A stretch of 19,901 bases of DNA from an uncultured Helicobacter sp. (GTDB lineage: Bacteria > Campylobacterota > Campylobacteria > Campylobacterales > Helicobacteraceae), in the NCBI GenBank assembly GCA_944325775.1, contig CALVBL010000025.1, positions 1 to 19,901 on the forward strand, given 5' to 3'. The notes under the pieces were generated by a model, which had not been told where the DNA came from, did not search any database, and worked only from the letters and a program-made list of their open reading frames with translations. The first letter of the stretch is position 1. Each line of letters starts with the position of its first letter. Made by a program: the position numbers and the translations under genes. Positions 7,020 through 14,808 of this stretch are shown piece after piece.

Positions 7020-8083
7020 TTCGTATATACCTCTACCACCACGCTCATTCCCGCGCGCAAATCCTCCACACCCTCGTTACTAGAATCTATTTTGATTTTC
7101 ACTGGGATTCGCTGGATTATCTTGATGAAATTCCCCGTGGCATGATTGACCTTGATAGGGCTAAACTCACTGCCTGTTGCTGGGGAGATTTCCTCCACCA
7201 CGCCGTTAAACTCCCTGCCGCCCAGCGCATCGACACTAAAATGTACCTTTTGCCCAATCGCGATCTTATCCATCTTGGTTTCTTTGATGTTGGCGATCAC
7301 CCAATGCGTGTGTGGCACAATGTAGGTGAGCGCACTCTCTTGGGAGACGAATTGCCCAAGATTTGCGAGAATCTCACCTAGTTGCCCATCTATGGGGGCT
7401 TTGATCAGCGAATTATCCACATCTATGCGGGCGAGCTCTAGGAGGGCTTGCGCGCGATTAACATCCGCTTCTAGCGAGGCTTTGGTGGTTTTGAAGGCTT
7501 CGAACTCTTGGAGGGCTTTTTGGTATTGTGCCTTTGCTTGCACGAGTGTGGCTTGCGCGCTTGAGAGCCGGGCTTTGGCGTTGTCATAGTCGCGCTTGCT
7601 GAGACTTTCGTTTTTGACGAGTTTTGAGACGCGGTGATATTCTGCTTGGGTGTTTTTGAGATTTGCCTGCGCGGCTTTGATGTGTGCTTGTGTTTCTATG
7701 ATGTTTGCCTCGTGCAAGCGATAGTGCTGTTGGTAAGCTTGCAGGTTGCTTTGTGCGATTTGTAGCCTTGCACGCGCTTCTTCAAGCCTCTGGAGGAAAA
7801 TGCGCTTATCAATCTGTAAAAGCGGCTGATTTGCCCTGACAAACTCAAAATCCTTGACATACACCTCGGTCACATAGCCGCTTACTTGTGGGGAGAGGAG
7901 GGTCGTTTTTGACTGCACATAGGCATCGTTTGTCGCCACGACATTGAGAAAAAACGGCGGGAGCTGCCACGCATAGAGAATAAGCAAAATGCCTACGATC
8001 ATACCGATACTAGTGGTGATGATGATAAAGAGTTTGGGCTTGCTGGGAAGCCATGAGTAGTGTTTTGTGAGTTGTTGGCTCAT
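7016..8083 (-). CDS. EmrA/HlyD-family membrane fusion protein
   Basis: 355 residues: a short cytoplasmic N-terminus, one membrane segment at about residues 18-41, then a periplasmic adaptor. The stretch ATNDAYVQSKTTLLSPQVSG followed by VTEVYVKDFEFV is the half-lipoyl/biotinyl hallmark of EmrA-type adaptors. A long coiled-coil hairpin spans roughly residues 100-220 (heptad-rich, with many A, L, Q and K), then the second lipoyl half GQLGEILANLGQFVS and a beta-barrel ending near the C-terminus. Residues near 325 contain the FIKIIQRIPVKI segment conserved in EmrA. It bridges the MFS pump to the outer-membrane channel. ATGA overlaps join it to both neighbours; AGGAG precedes its ATG. EmrA-like is preferred to type-I secretion HlyD because the partner is an MFS pump and not an ABC exporter. 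Confidence 0.94.
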   Translation of the reverse strand: MSQQLTKHYSWLPSKPKLFIIITTSIGMIVGILLILYAWQLPPFFLNVVATNDAYVQSKTTLLSPQVSGYVTEVYVKDFEFVRANQPLLQIDKRIFLQRLEEARARLQIAQSNLQAYQQHYRLHEANIIETQAHIKAAQANLKNTQAEYHRVSKLVKNESLSKRDYDNAKARLSSAQATLVQAKAQYQKALQEFEAFKTTKASLEADVNRAQALLELARIDVDNSLIKAPIDGQLGEILANLGQFVSQESALTYIVPHTHWVIANIKETKMDKIAIGQKVHFSVDALGGREFNGVVEEISPATGSEFSPIKVNHATGNFIKIIQRIPVKIKIDSSNEGVEDLRAGMSVVVEVYTK

Positions 8084-9717
8084 TGTCTTTCTCCTGATGT
8101 TTGGGATTGTAGCTGCGCAAGGAGCTGCGCTGTCTTGGTGTTGTTGTTTATTGATCGGGTTTTGAGGATGTCAAGCTCACGGCGCAGGGAATTGGTCGTG
8201 AGCTTGAAATACACATAGCGCGCGAGCAAGATCACAAAAATCGCACTCCCAATCACACCGATGGTAAAAAACAAATCCTCATAAGCCAGCACGCCTGCGT
8301 GTGTGATGAGCGTATGCTCGGCGTGGGTATCAAAGAGGGGATTGGTGAGATTGTGGTTGATGAGATCTTGTGCGTTTTGGGTGCTTTGCCATCGCACAAA
8401 ATACCCAATGATTGCTGATCCAAGAAGCCCAAACACGCCTTGAGAAAAGGTAAAAATCACCGCGAAAGTGATCACATAATTTGTCCCACGCGCAAAGCCT
8501 AGCACAATGCCATTGACGATAATAGGACCCATAAAAAACACACTTGCAAAGGCGATGAGAGCCTGCCCGAGATAAATATCACTGGGCAGCATATCGATGT
8601 TGAGATTCATCGAGAGGAAACTCCCCAGTGGGATAAGTGTTGCGGCAAAGAGAATCATACCATGGGAGCGTTCGTAATTATAAATACACAAACACGAAAT
8701 CCCCCCACCTAGCGCACCTAGCGTGAGAATCCCATAATACCCCATAAGCTGATAATCACTAAAGCCAAGCACACTGCGAAATAATCCCGTGGCACCCGTG
8801 CTCTGCTCTGCGAGACACATTCGCACGAAAGCAGCAGCTAGAGCGAGCTCGATGAGCTGGAAATTAGCAAGAAACTTGAGGTGGATAAAGGGACGCTTTT
8901 TAAAAAACTCCGCGATGAAAAACAGCCCAAAAGATACTATGGCAGCGCACAAGCCATAGGCGATAGATTCATAATGCCACCAAGCGATATTCCCCACGCT
9001 AAAGATGAGGCAGCAAATCGCCGTGCCAAGCGCGAATAAAATCACTGTGAAATCCTCTGGGAAAAACGCTCTGTCCGTGTGTGAAGGCGGAAGCTCGATG
9101 AGCAAAAACACACAAAAGGCAATGAGGCAAAATCCTATCTCAAAATAATTCATTAAATGTGGGTAGTCGCCCACGCTAAAATACGCCACAATGAAGTGCG
9201 CGAGCACCGAGCCAATCTGTGAGAGCCCGATACTGGTGGGGAAGAGTAGGTATTTTTTGCTCATAGGAAGCATTTGGATCGTGTAAAAAATACACAGCAC
9301 GCTAATGCCCCCACCCACGACACCACCGATAAATCGCGCAAATACCACCACCCAAAAGTTGCTAAAACTAAGCTCGAGAATCTGCGAAAAAAGCAGCACC
9401 ACGAAAATACAGCTAAAAAAGACCTTAAGCCCAAAGTGCTGACGAAATCGAAAAAGTATAATCGTCGTCCAGACATTGCCCATATAATACGCCGCGCTTA
9501 TACATGCGCCTTGAGTGGGGGTAAATCCCATATCACCTTGCAGATAGTCGATGTAGGCGATGATGAGGTTGTTTTGTAAGCCGGCAGTGAGTAGCACGAC
9601 CGCAAACGCTACGCCATAGAGCACACGGATGTGGCTGGGTAGCTCTGGCTTAGCTGGACTGCCCCAGATAGAGGGCATTTCGTTGGGTTTGAAGTGTTTT
9701 TTGATATTTATTTGCAT
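8080..9717 (-). CDS. DHA2-type MFS efflux transporter (EmrB-like)
   Basis: About 545 residues with many hydrophobic segments, consistent with the 14-helix DHA2 (drug:H+ antiporter) group. The first helix starts near VLYGVAFAVVLLTAGLQNNL; helix 4 and 5 regions include VVFARFIGGVVGGGISVLCI, comparable to the motif-C area of drug exporters. The C-terminal tail (RRELDILKTRS to SGERQ) is polar and probably cytoplasmic. I place the start at ATG 9717 because GGAGG (complement of 9722-9726) sits just upstream; an in-frame GTG at 9735 is less likely. First gene of the three-gene operon, so the set forms an inner-membrane to outer-membrane tripartite pump. The substrate is unknown: bile salts or toxic organics are reasonable for a gut Helicobacter, but that is inference. 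Confidence 0.9.
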   Translation of the reverse strand: MQINIKKHFKPNEMPSIWGSPAKPELPSHIRVLYGVAFAVVLLTAGLQNNLIIAYIDYLQGDMGFTPTQGACISAAYYMGNVWTTIILFRFRQHFGLKVFFSCIFVVLLFSQILELSFSNFWVVVFARFIGGVVGGGISVLCIFYTIQMLPMSKKYLLFPTSIGLSQIGSVLAHFIVAYFSVGDYPHLMNYFEIGFCLIAFCVFLLIELPPSHTDRAFFPEDFTVILFALGTAICCLIFSVGNIAWWHYESIAYGLCAAIVSFGLFFIAEFFKKRPFIHLKFLANFQLIELALAAAFVRMCLAEQSTGATGLFRSVLGFSDYQLMGYYGILTLGALGGGISCLCIYNYERSHGMILFAATLIPLGSFLSMNLNIDMLPSDIYLGQALIAFASVFFMGPIIVNGIVLGFARGTNYVITFAVIFTFSQGVFGLLGSAIIGYFVRWQSTQNAQDLINHNLTNPLFDTHAEHTLITHAGVLAYEDLFFTIGVIGSAIFVILLARYVYFKLTTNSLRRELDILKTRSINNNTKTAQLLAQLQSQTSGERQ

Positions 9718-9961
9718 ACATCCTCCATAGATCACATAGAGAATCCAAAGCCACGCAAGATATACAGAATCTAAGTGCTAGATTCTGTATCTAGGGTGGC
9801 AAACTCTTAGTTGGCTCTTAAGGCTAAGAGCAAATTACGACGAGATTAAGATATGGTTATTGTGAATAATCCTAGTCTAGGGCAGTCTATAAGGCTGGAG
9901 TAGGCTTGGAAAGACGAACTCAACTCTTAAGACTAGATTCTGCTTAAAAGTCGAAGAACAG
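9718..9961 (-). promoter_or_regulatory. Long structured leader of the efflux operon
   Basis: Between the inferred start of transcription and the MFS ATG lie about 245 nt. In the RNA sense there is one GCTCTTA (complement of 9825-9831) that can pair with the adjacent TAAGAGC (9814-9820), with CTAAGAG (9804-9810), or with an upstream TAAGAG (9924-9929), so the pairings exclude each other. Nearer the gene, ATACAGAATCTA pairs perfectly with TAGATTCTGTAT across five bases (9762-9790), a stable hairpin 45 nt before the ATG. Attenuation or a protein operator are both possible; no riboswitch class was recognised and no short leader gene stands out. Confidence 0.45.
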
Positions 9962-9967
9962 AAATCC

Positions 9968-9973
9968 ATTATA
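9968..9973 (-). promoter_or_regulatory. -10 box (TATAAT) for the efflux operon
   Basis: The complement reads TATAAT within GAGTATAATGG and is preceded by a strongly AT-rich stretch with T-runs, as in Helicobacter vegetative promoters, which often lack a clear -35. Transcription would begin near 9961 and read into the MFS gene. Confidence 0.5.
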
Positions 9974-10071
9974 CTCCGATTTGTTAAAAAATATTTTAAA
10001 TTTTGATGATTTGTGATTGGACATTATCCGAAAGTCATTAATAGAATCTATGCAAACAAATTCAGGTAAAT

Positions 10072-10151
10072 GTATGCACGCGAAGCAGAGGAGTGAGGGG
10101 CTCTGCCTTGAACCATGATAAACAATTTGCTATAGCAAACTTATTTAAAAT
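10072..10151. repeat. Dispersed structured repeat, copy 1
   Basis: About 78 bp matching 13721-13801 at roughly 70% with single-base indels. Shared blocks include CGCG, AAGCnGAGGnG, GAGnGGCTnTGCC, GATAA and CAAACTT. This copy has GCAGAG/CTCTGC (10085-10106) and TTTGC-tata-GCAAA (10126-10139). It lies just beyond the dapE stop and upstream of the efflux promoter; on the minus strand the second hairpin could end the dapE transcript. Together with the promoter and leader this accounts for the 443-base gap before dapE. Confidence 0.6.
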
Positions 10152-10160
10152 CAATAGAAT

Positions 10161-11291
10161 CTATGCATTCACTTGTGCTAAAAAATGCATAAAAATTTCA
10201 TAGAGTTTTTGCACATCTTGGGGCTTGACACGCTCATTGATGGCGTGGATCGTATCGTTTGGCACGCCCACTTCCACCACCGGTATGCCCCTAGCACCAA
10301 AAAACCTCGCATCGCTTGTGCCACCGCTGGTGCTAAGCTCTGGAGCGTACCCGCACACAGAATCTATACACGCACTCATCATCGTTACCAGCGCAGAAGT
10401 AGTCAAAAATCCCACCGAGCTTTGTCTAAGCTCTAGTGTGAAATCCAGTCCCTCTAGCACTTTGCGCACATAGGACTCTACATCGTCTTTGGTGGTTTGG
10501 GGGGAATTACGTACATTAAAGAGTATGCTAAGGTCATTTGGTGTCACATTCACCACTTGCATACCGCCGCGTATATCAGTGATCACAAGCTTGCTTGGAT
10601 CAAAGTGCGCATCGCCCTCATCGAGATTCACACCGGCAAGCTCACCCAATCGCGCACCCAAAAGCTCGGTGGGGTTTATGCAGTTTTGTGGATAGGCGAC
10701 ATGCCCTTGTTTGCCGAAAATTTTGATTTTGCCATTGATACTGCCGCGCCGTCCGACTTTGATCGTATCGCCACAGGTTTGGTGTGCGGTGGGCTCGGCG
10801 ATAATCGCCATCGTGGGCAGGAGTCCTCTAGATTCTAGCTCTGCTAGCATATATTGCGTGCCATAGGTCCCTTCGCCCTCCTCATCGCTTGTGAGTAGGA
10901 TTGAGAGACGCAGATCTTGGCTTGCCTTAGGATTGCGCGCTAGGAAATCCCTCACCGCACACACAAACGCACTCACACCACTTTTCATATCTTGCGCACC
11001 GCGTCCATAGAGGTAGCCATCTGTGTGCGTAGGGGTAAATGGATCGCTGATCCAGCCCTCACCCGGTGGGACGACATCGATATGTCCAGCGAAGCACAAA
11101 TGTTCGCGCGTCTTATGCGGCGTGTATAAAAAGATATTTTTCACACATTCTTTTTCTTGCGTGATGATCTCAAATTCCCCATACGCGTGCGTGAGAATCT
11201 CTTGTATCAGTGTGTAGATTCCACATTCATTGGGGGTGGTGCTTGGGTAGGCTATGAGTTTTTCTAAGAGTGCGATGGGGTTAAGATTCAT
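10161..11291 (-). CDS. dapE: Succinyl-diaminopimelate desuccinylase
   Basis: DapE hydrolyses N-succinyl-LL-2,6-diaminopimelate to LL-diaminopimelate and succinate in the lysine/peptidoglycan pathway; it is a cytosolic dinuclear zinc enzyme of the M20 family. The 376-residue length matches the family. Metal and catalytic residues are visible: AGHIDVVPPGEGW (His70, Asp72), GRGAQDMKSG (Asp101), SDEEGEGTYGT (Glu137/Glu138), AEPT (Glu166) and the C-terminal DTIHAINE histidine. GRRGSINGKIKIFGKQGHVA is the dimerisation/lid region. I chose ATG 11291 because AGAGGAAC lies 7-8 bases upstream; longer in-frame starts to 11363 would run through the promoter region shared with purL. Divergent from purL. 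No lysine-responsive element was seen. Confidence 0.96.
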   Translation of the reverse strand: MNLNPIALLEKLIAYPSTTPNECGIYTLIQEILTHAYGEFEIITQEKECVKNIFLYTPHKTREHLCFAGHIDVVPPGEGWISDPFTPTHTDGYLYGRGAQDMKSGVSAFVCAVRDFLARNPKASQDLRLSILLTSDEEGEGTYGTQYMLAELESRGLLPTMAIIAEPTAHQTCGDTIKVGRRGSINGKIKIFGKQGHVAYPQNCINPTELLGARLGELAGVNLDEGDAHFDPSKLVITDIRGGMQVVNVTPNDLSILFNVRNSPQTTKDDVESYVRKVLEGLDFTLELRQSSVGFLTTSALVTMMSACIDSVCGYAPELSTSGGTSDARFFGARGIPVVEVGVPNDTIHAINERVKPQDVQKLYEIFMHFLAQVNA

Positions 11292-11323
11292 TGGTTGTTC
11301 CTCTGTGGCTCTAGTTTGGGGGG

Positions 11324-11329
11324 ATTGTA
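11324..11329 (-). promoter_or_regulatory. dapE -10 (TACAAT, extended TGC)
   Basis: The complement reads TTTGTGCTACAAT. TACAAT preceded by TGC makes an extended -10 whose start site, near 11317, would leave about 26 nt before the dapE ATG. Confidence 0.45.
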
Positions 11330-11398
11330 GCACAAAATTTGCAATACGCTTATGGTAGTGCAAGTGTTTGTATGCTAGAATCTTAGGCTTATTTGTGC

Positions 11399-11404
11399 TA
11401 CATT
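11399..11404 (+). promoter_or_regulatory. purL -10 (TACATT, extended TGC)
   Basis: The plus strand reads TTTGTGCTACATT, nearly identical to the dapE element on the other strand. A start near 11411 would put the AAGGAGAG ribosome site within the first bases of the message. TGCTAGAAT at 11373-11381 is an alternative -10, but TAGAATCT is so common in this DNA that it carries little weight. Confidence 0.4.
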
Positions 11405-11429
11405 GATATAGGAATTACAAGGAGAGATT

Positions 11430-13649
11430 ATGTGTGATATTGCCGCGTTGAGTGCGCCTATAGGGGAGAGCGAGAGAGAATCTATCTTAGATTCACACAA
11501 GCTAAGTAAGCAGGATTATGAGGAGATTGTGCGGATTTTAGGGCGTGTGCCAAACCTCATAGAAATAGGGATTTTTTCGGCTATGTGGAGCGAGCATTGT
11601 AGTTATAAATCGAGCAAAAAATATCTGCGTGGCTTCCCCACACAAGCGCCTTGGGTGATACAAGGACCGGGCGAGAATGCCGGCGTGATAGACATCGGCG
11701 GGGGCTATGCCGCGGTGTTTAAGATAGAATCGCACAATCACCCTAGCTTCATCGAGCCATACGCGGGAGCGGCTACGGGCGTGGGCGGGATTATGCGCGA
11801 TATTTTTACGATGGGAGCGCGTCCAGTAGCGAGTCTGAACTCCATACGATTTGGCGACATCAAGGATAAGGGCACGCTGGGCGAGAAGCACCGCTATTTG
11901 CTACGTGGTGTGGTCGAGGGCATAGGCGGCTATGGGAATTGTATGGGTGTGCCTACAATCGGCGGTGAAATGAGTTTTGAATCCAGCTACAATGGCAATA
12001 TTTTGGTCAATGCGTTTTGTCTGGGTGTGGCAAAAAAAGAAGAGATATTCTACGCAAAAGCCGAGGGCGTGGGCAATCCCGTGATGTATGTGGGGAGCAA
12101 GACCGGGCGTGATGGTTTAGGCGGGGCAGTGATGAGTAGCGATAGTTTTAACTCGGATTCTAAGGCATTGCGCCCTACGGTGCAAGTGGGCGATCCCTTT
12201 GCCGAGAAGCTATTACTTGAGGCGTGTTTGGAGCTTTTTAAGCAAGATTATATCGTAGGGATTCAGGATATGGGCGCGGCGGGACTCACAAGCTCGAGCT
12301 TTGAGATGGCGGCAAAGAGTGGCAGTGGTATGCGCTTAGATCTGGACAAAGTCCCTATGCGTGAGAGCGGTATGAATCCCTATGAGCTCATGCTTAGCGA
12401 ATCTCAAGAACGAATGCTTATTTGCGCTAAGAGGGGCTGTGAGCAAAAAGTGATAGAGATTTTTAAAAAATGGGAGCTGGATGTCGCGGTGATCGGGGAA
12501 GTGACTGATAGCGGCGTGATGGAGCTCTTTTGGTATGGGCAGCCATGCGCTAGGATCCCCATAGATGAGCTTAGCAATAGTGCGCCATTGCTTGATAGGG
12601 CGGTAAGGGAGCTAAAGCGTGAGAGTGATAAGGTGCAGAATCTACGCACAGATCTGAGCGCACAAGAGGTGTTTGAGAGGCTCCTAGCTAGCATAGATAT
12701 CAGTGATAAAAAATGGGTGTATAGTCAGTATGATAGCAGCGTGCAGACTAACACGATCGTGGGTCCGGGTAAGTGTGATGCGAGCGTGGTGCGTATCAAG
12801 GAAAATGGCGCAGCTCTGGCGATGAATGTGTATTGTGATGTGCGGACGTGTTACCTCAATCCGCGTGAGGGTGCCAAGCTCAGCGTAGCTGCAGCGGGGC
12901 GCAAGTGTGCCACAAGAGGCGCACGCCCAAAGGCTATCAGTGATTGTTTAAATTTCGGCTCACCCAATAATGCCGAGGTGATGTGGGAGTTTAAAGAAGT
13001 GTGCGAGGGGATAAAAGAAGCCTGTGCTGTACTCAATACGCCGGTGGTAAGCGGTAATGTTTCACTACATAACCAAAGTGATGGGATTGACATCTACCCA
13101 AGTCCTAGTATCGTGAGTGTGGGTGTGCTGCCAGATGCGAATGCTACAATCACAAGCGCGCTCAAAAATGAGGGTAATGCTTTGTTGTTAGTGGGAGAGA
13201 TTGGAGCAGATTTTGCCGGTAGTGTGGCACAAAAGTTGTGCGAGGGCAGGATCTATGGCGAGGTTGCGCGTATAGATTTGGCAAAGGAAGCACGATTGTG
13301 GGATTTGCTCTGTGAGGAGAATGCCGCGATAGAGAGTGCCAAAGATGTGGGCAAGGGCGGGCTTGCTATCGCTCTAGTCAAAATGGCGCTTTTGGGTGGC
13401 AAGGGCGTGCAGGTGCGAAGTGGGCTAGAGTCTTGGGATTTGCTCTTTGCCCAAAGCCCAAGCTGTGTAGTGCTAGAAGTCGCGCCGCAAAATCGCACTG
13501 TGATAGAATCTAAAGCGCGCGCTCTGGGCTTGTGCGTGCGTGAAATCGGCGTGGTAAGTGCTGCTGATATCTGCATAGATTCTCTGCGGCTTTCACGGGA
13601 GAGAGCAGAGGAGCTGTATTTTGGGAGTTTCGCGCATGATGTGATGTAG
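11430..13649 (+). CDS. purL: Phosphoribosylformylglycinamidine synthase subunit PurL
   Basis: PurL is the ATP-dependent synthetase subunit that converts FGAR plus ammonia to FGAM in de novo purine synthesis, working with PurS and the glutaminase PurQ. The 739 residues match the small, stand-alone PurL of the PurSQL type, not the 1300-residue fused enzyme. Signatures: SAMWSEHCSYKSSKKYL (catalytic His56), GPGENAGVIDIGGG, FKIESHNHPSFIEPYAGAAT, GVGGIMRDIFTMGARP, QDMGAAGLTSSSFEMA and the second AIRS repeat with DCLNFGSPNN and SGNVSLHNQ. AAGGAGAG lies just before ATG 11430. purQ and purS are not in the window, and no PurR box or guanine riboswitch was recognised. The end is followed by a strong hairpin. 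Confidence 0.98.
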   Translation: MCDIAALSAPIGESERESILDSHKLSKQDYEEIVRILGRVPNLIEIGIFSAMWSEHCSYKSSKKYLRGFPTQAPWVIQGPGENAGVIDIGGGYAAVFKIESHNHPSFIEPYAGAATGVGGIMRDIFTMGARPVASLNSIRFGDIKDKGTLGEKHRYLLRGVVEGIGGYGNCMGVPTIGGEMSFESSYNGNILVNAFCLGVAKKEEIFYAKAEGVGNPVMYVGSKTGRDGLGGAVMSSDSFNSDSKALRPTVQVGDPFAEKLLLEACLELFKQDYIVGIQDMGAAGLTSSSFEMAAKSGSGMRLDLDKVPMRESGMNPYELMLSESQERMLICAKRGCEQKVIEIFKKWELDVAVIGEVTDSGVMELFWYGQPCARIPIDELSNSAPLLDRAVRELKRESDKVQNLRTDLSAQEVFERLLASIDISDKKWVYSQYDSSVQTNTIVGPGKCDASVVRIKENGAALAMNVYCDVRTCYLNPREGAKLSVAAAGRKCATRGARPKAISDCLNFGSPNNAEVMWEFKEVCEGIKEACAVLNTPVVSGNVSLHNQSDGIDIYPSPSIVSVGVLPDANATITSALKNEGNALLLVGEIGADFAGSVAQKLCEGRIYGEVARIDLAKEARLWDLLCEENAAIESAKDVGKGGLAIALVKMALLGGKGVQVRSGLESWDLLFAQSPSCVVLEVAPQNRTVIESKARALGLCVREIGVVSAADICIDSLRLSRERAEELYFGSFAHDVM

Positions 13650-13682
13650 ATTGGATTATGAGTATCTAGCACCGCTGACACG

Positions 13683-13716
13683 TTTTAGAATCTTAAGTAA
13701 GCTTTAGATTCTAAAG
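13683..13716 (+). terminator. Hairpin after purL
   Basis: TTTAGAATCT (13684-13693) pairs perfectly with AGATTCTAAA (13706-13715); after one T-T mismatch the stem continues as AAG/CTT with a 4-base loop. No T-run follows, so it is either a factor-assisted terminator or a 3' protective stem. Confidence 0.45.
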
Positions 13717-13720
13717 TGAT

Positions 13721-13801
13721 GGTGTTCGCGTAAGCGGAGGGGCGAGTGGCTTTGCCATAAGCCCCGATAACAAGTTTGTGCAACAAACTTGTATCAAAAA
13801 T
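13721..13801. repeat. Dispersed structured repeat, copy 2
   Basis: Second copy of the 78-bp element at 10072-10151. Here the end hairpin is ACAAGTTTG-tgcaa-CAAACTTGT (13770-13792), a 9-bp perfect stem. The middle contains TGGC-ttt-GCCA and the longer-range pair GGGGC/GCCCC. It lies between the purL hairpin and the ribosome site of the SDR gene, in the same plus orientation as copy 1. Confidence 0.6.
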
Positions 13802-13822
13802 ATAGTTGAGAGGAGGTTGTAA

Positions 13823-14575
13823 ATGGTAGTTTTTATCACAGGGGCTTCGGTCGGATTTGGTGAGGCGAGTGCGAGGAAATTTGTCGCTAATGGGCATAAG
13901 GTCATCTTGCTAGCGCGCAGGCTTGAGAGGCTGCAAGCACTCCAAGAGTCGCTTGGCGGTGAGCAGTATGTCCAGATCATTGCGTGTGATGTGAGCGATA
14001 CTGCATATATAGAATCTGCCTTACAGAATCTACCGCAGGAGTTTAGAGAGATCGATGTGCTAGTCAATAACGCGGGGCTTGCACTTGGGCTACAGAGTGC
14101 GGATAAGGCAGATATTGCTGATTGGGAAAAGATGATAGAGACAAATGTGTTGGCACTTGTGCGTCTGACGCGGTTGGTTTTGCCTCAGATGGTGGTGCGC
14201 AAAAAGGGGCATATCATCAATATCGGCTCTATCGCGGGGCGCTATCCCTATCCCGGTGGCAATGTCTATGGTGCCACAAAGGCGTTTGTGCGGCAGTTTT
14301 CGCTCAATCTGCGTGCGGATCTGTATGACAAGCACATTCGTGTGAGTAATATCGAGCCGGGGTTATCGGGCGGGAGTGAGTTTTCGCTCGTGCGGTTTAA
14401 GGGCGATGAGAAGCTAGCAAATGTTGTGTATGAAGGTACAAAGCCACTTTTGCCCGAGGATATAGCCGAGACGATTTTTTGGGTCGCCACACTTCCTAGC
14501 CATGTCAATATCAACACCATCGAGTTAATGCCAACAATCCAAGCTCCTGCAGCTCTTAATGTGTGCAAGGAATAG
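13823..14575 (+). CDS. Classical SDR oxidoreductase, YdfG-like
   Basis: 250 residues. The classical short-chain dehydrogenase pattern is complete: TGASVGFG near residue 6-13 (dinucleotide loop), ARRLER after beta-2 (basic residues favour NADP), VNNAGLALG at 81-89, and the catalytic Ser136, Tyr149 and Lys153 in INIGSIAGR and YGATK. The C-terminal part ISNIEPGL-like motif (VSNIEPGLSGG) and the EDIAETIFWVATLP segment match YdfG/serine 3-dehydrogenase proteins, NADP-dependent 3-hydroxy acid dehydrogenases acting on serine or 3-hydroxypropionate-type substrates. Substrate is inferred from the family. AGGAGG (13811-13816) precedes ATG 13823 with good spacing. No neighbour shares an obvious pathway; the upstream repeat lies in its probable leader. 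Confidence 0.92.
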   Translation: MVVFITGASVGFGEASARKFVANGHKVILLARRLERLQALQESLGGEQYVQIIACDVSDTAYIESALQNLPQEFREIDVLVNNAGLALGLQSADKADIADWEKMIETNVLALVRLTRLVLPQMVVRKKGHIINIGSIAGRYPYPGGNVYGATKAFVRQFSLNLRADLYDKHIRVSNIEPGLSGGSEFSLVRFKGDEKLANVVYEGTKPLLPEDIAETIFWVATLPSHVNINTIELMPTIQAPAALNVCKE

Positions 14576-14620
14576 GTGTTACATTTCTAAAAGTTTTAAT
14601 AATTTTTATCTTTTTTCTTA

Positions 14621-14648
14621 TTGCCCGTTTTTTTTTTTTTTGTATAAT
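14621..14648 (+). promoter_or_regulatory. Promoter with T14 spacer for candidate sRNA
   Basis: TTGCCC (14621-14626, 4 of 6 to TTGACA) and TATAAT (14643-14648, perfect) are separated by 16 bases consisting of G, fourteen T and G. Slippage of the T-tract would alter the spacer length directly, so expression of the downstream RNA should be phase-variable. Confidence 0.62.
14628..14641 (+). repeat. T14 homopolymer (phase-variation type)
   Basis: Fourteen consecutive T between promoter hexamers. Homopolymeric tracts of this length in promoters are a known Helicobacter phase-variation device, for example at sabA and upstream of the NikS sRNA of H. pylori (from memory). Confidence 0.9.
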
Positions 14649-14654
14649 GAACCC

Positions 14655-14808
14655 CGCAGGCTTAAGATATGGGGATACATTAGGCTTGCGTATTTTTAGT
14701 GTTTCCCCGAGACTTCCTCCAGGTCTGATGGCACTAATACTTTTGACACAAGCATCGCCCAATTCCCAATGACCCCTCCTCCATTGGGCGGTGCGCCTAT
14801 TCTTTTAT
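14655..14808 (+). ncRNA. Candidate structured small RNA with CCUCC loops
   Basis: Starting about 7 bases after TATAAT, some 154 nt fold into three hairpins. Hairpin 1 pairs GGGGATACATTA (14671-14682) with TAGTGTTTCCCC (14697-14708), one U-U mismatch and one wobble. Hairpin 2 pairs AGAC (14710-14713) with GTCT (14723-14726) and shows UUCCUCC in the loop. Hairpin 3 pairs GCATCGCCCAAT (14752-14763) with ATTGGGCGGTGC (14783-14794), 12 bp with one wobble and a 19-nt loop holding CCCCUCCUCC; a T-rich tail follows. Two loops thus display anti-Shine-Dalgarno CCUCC, suggesting a trans-acting repressor of translation. I checked by eye for 6S, SRP, tmRNA and RNase P signatures and found none. 14809-15020, between this RNA and the cysK promoter, shows nothing I recognise. 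Confidence 0.6.

Noticed and set aside
9274..9579. 101-codon plus frame inside the MFS gene
   Set aside because: Antisense of a well-supported transporter; the lysine/asparagine-rich translation is a by-product of membrane-protein codons.
11373..11381. TGCTAGAAT as the main purL -10
   Set aside because: It overlaps the TAGAATCT word that occurs about 30 times here, so its appearance is weak evidence; TACATT at 11399 matches the dapE element better.
14641..14740. SRP (4.5S) or RNase P RNA on the minus strand, from GGAGGAAGTCTCGGG
   Set aside because: The match is short; the GGAAGGAAGCAG loop of SRP and the 3' CAGAACCCGGCUUA of RNase P are absent.
14563..14772. 69-codon plus frame over the T14 tract
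   Set aside because: It is produced by the T-tract and the structured RNA; no start context and no protein-like composition.
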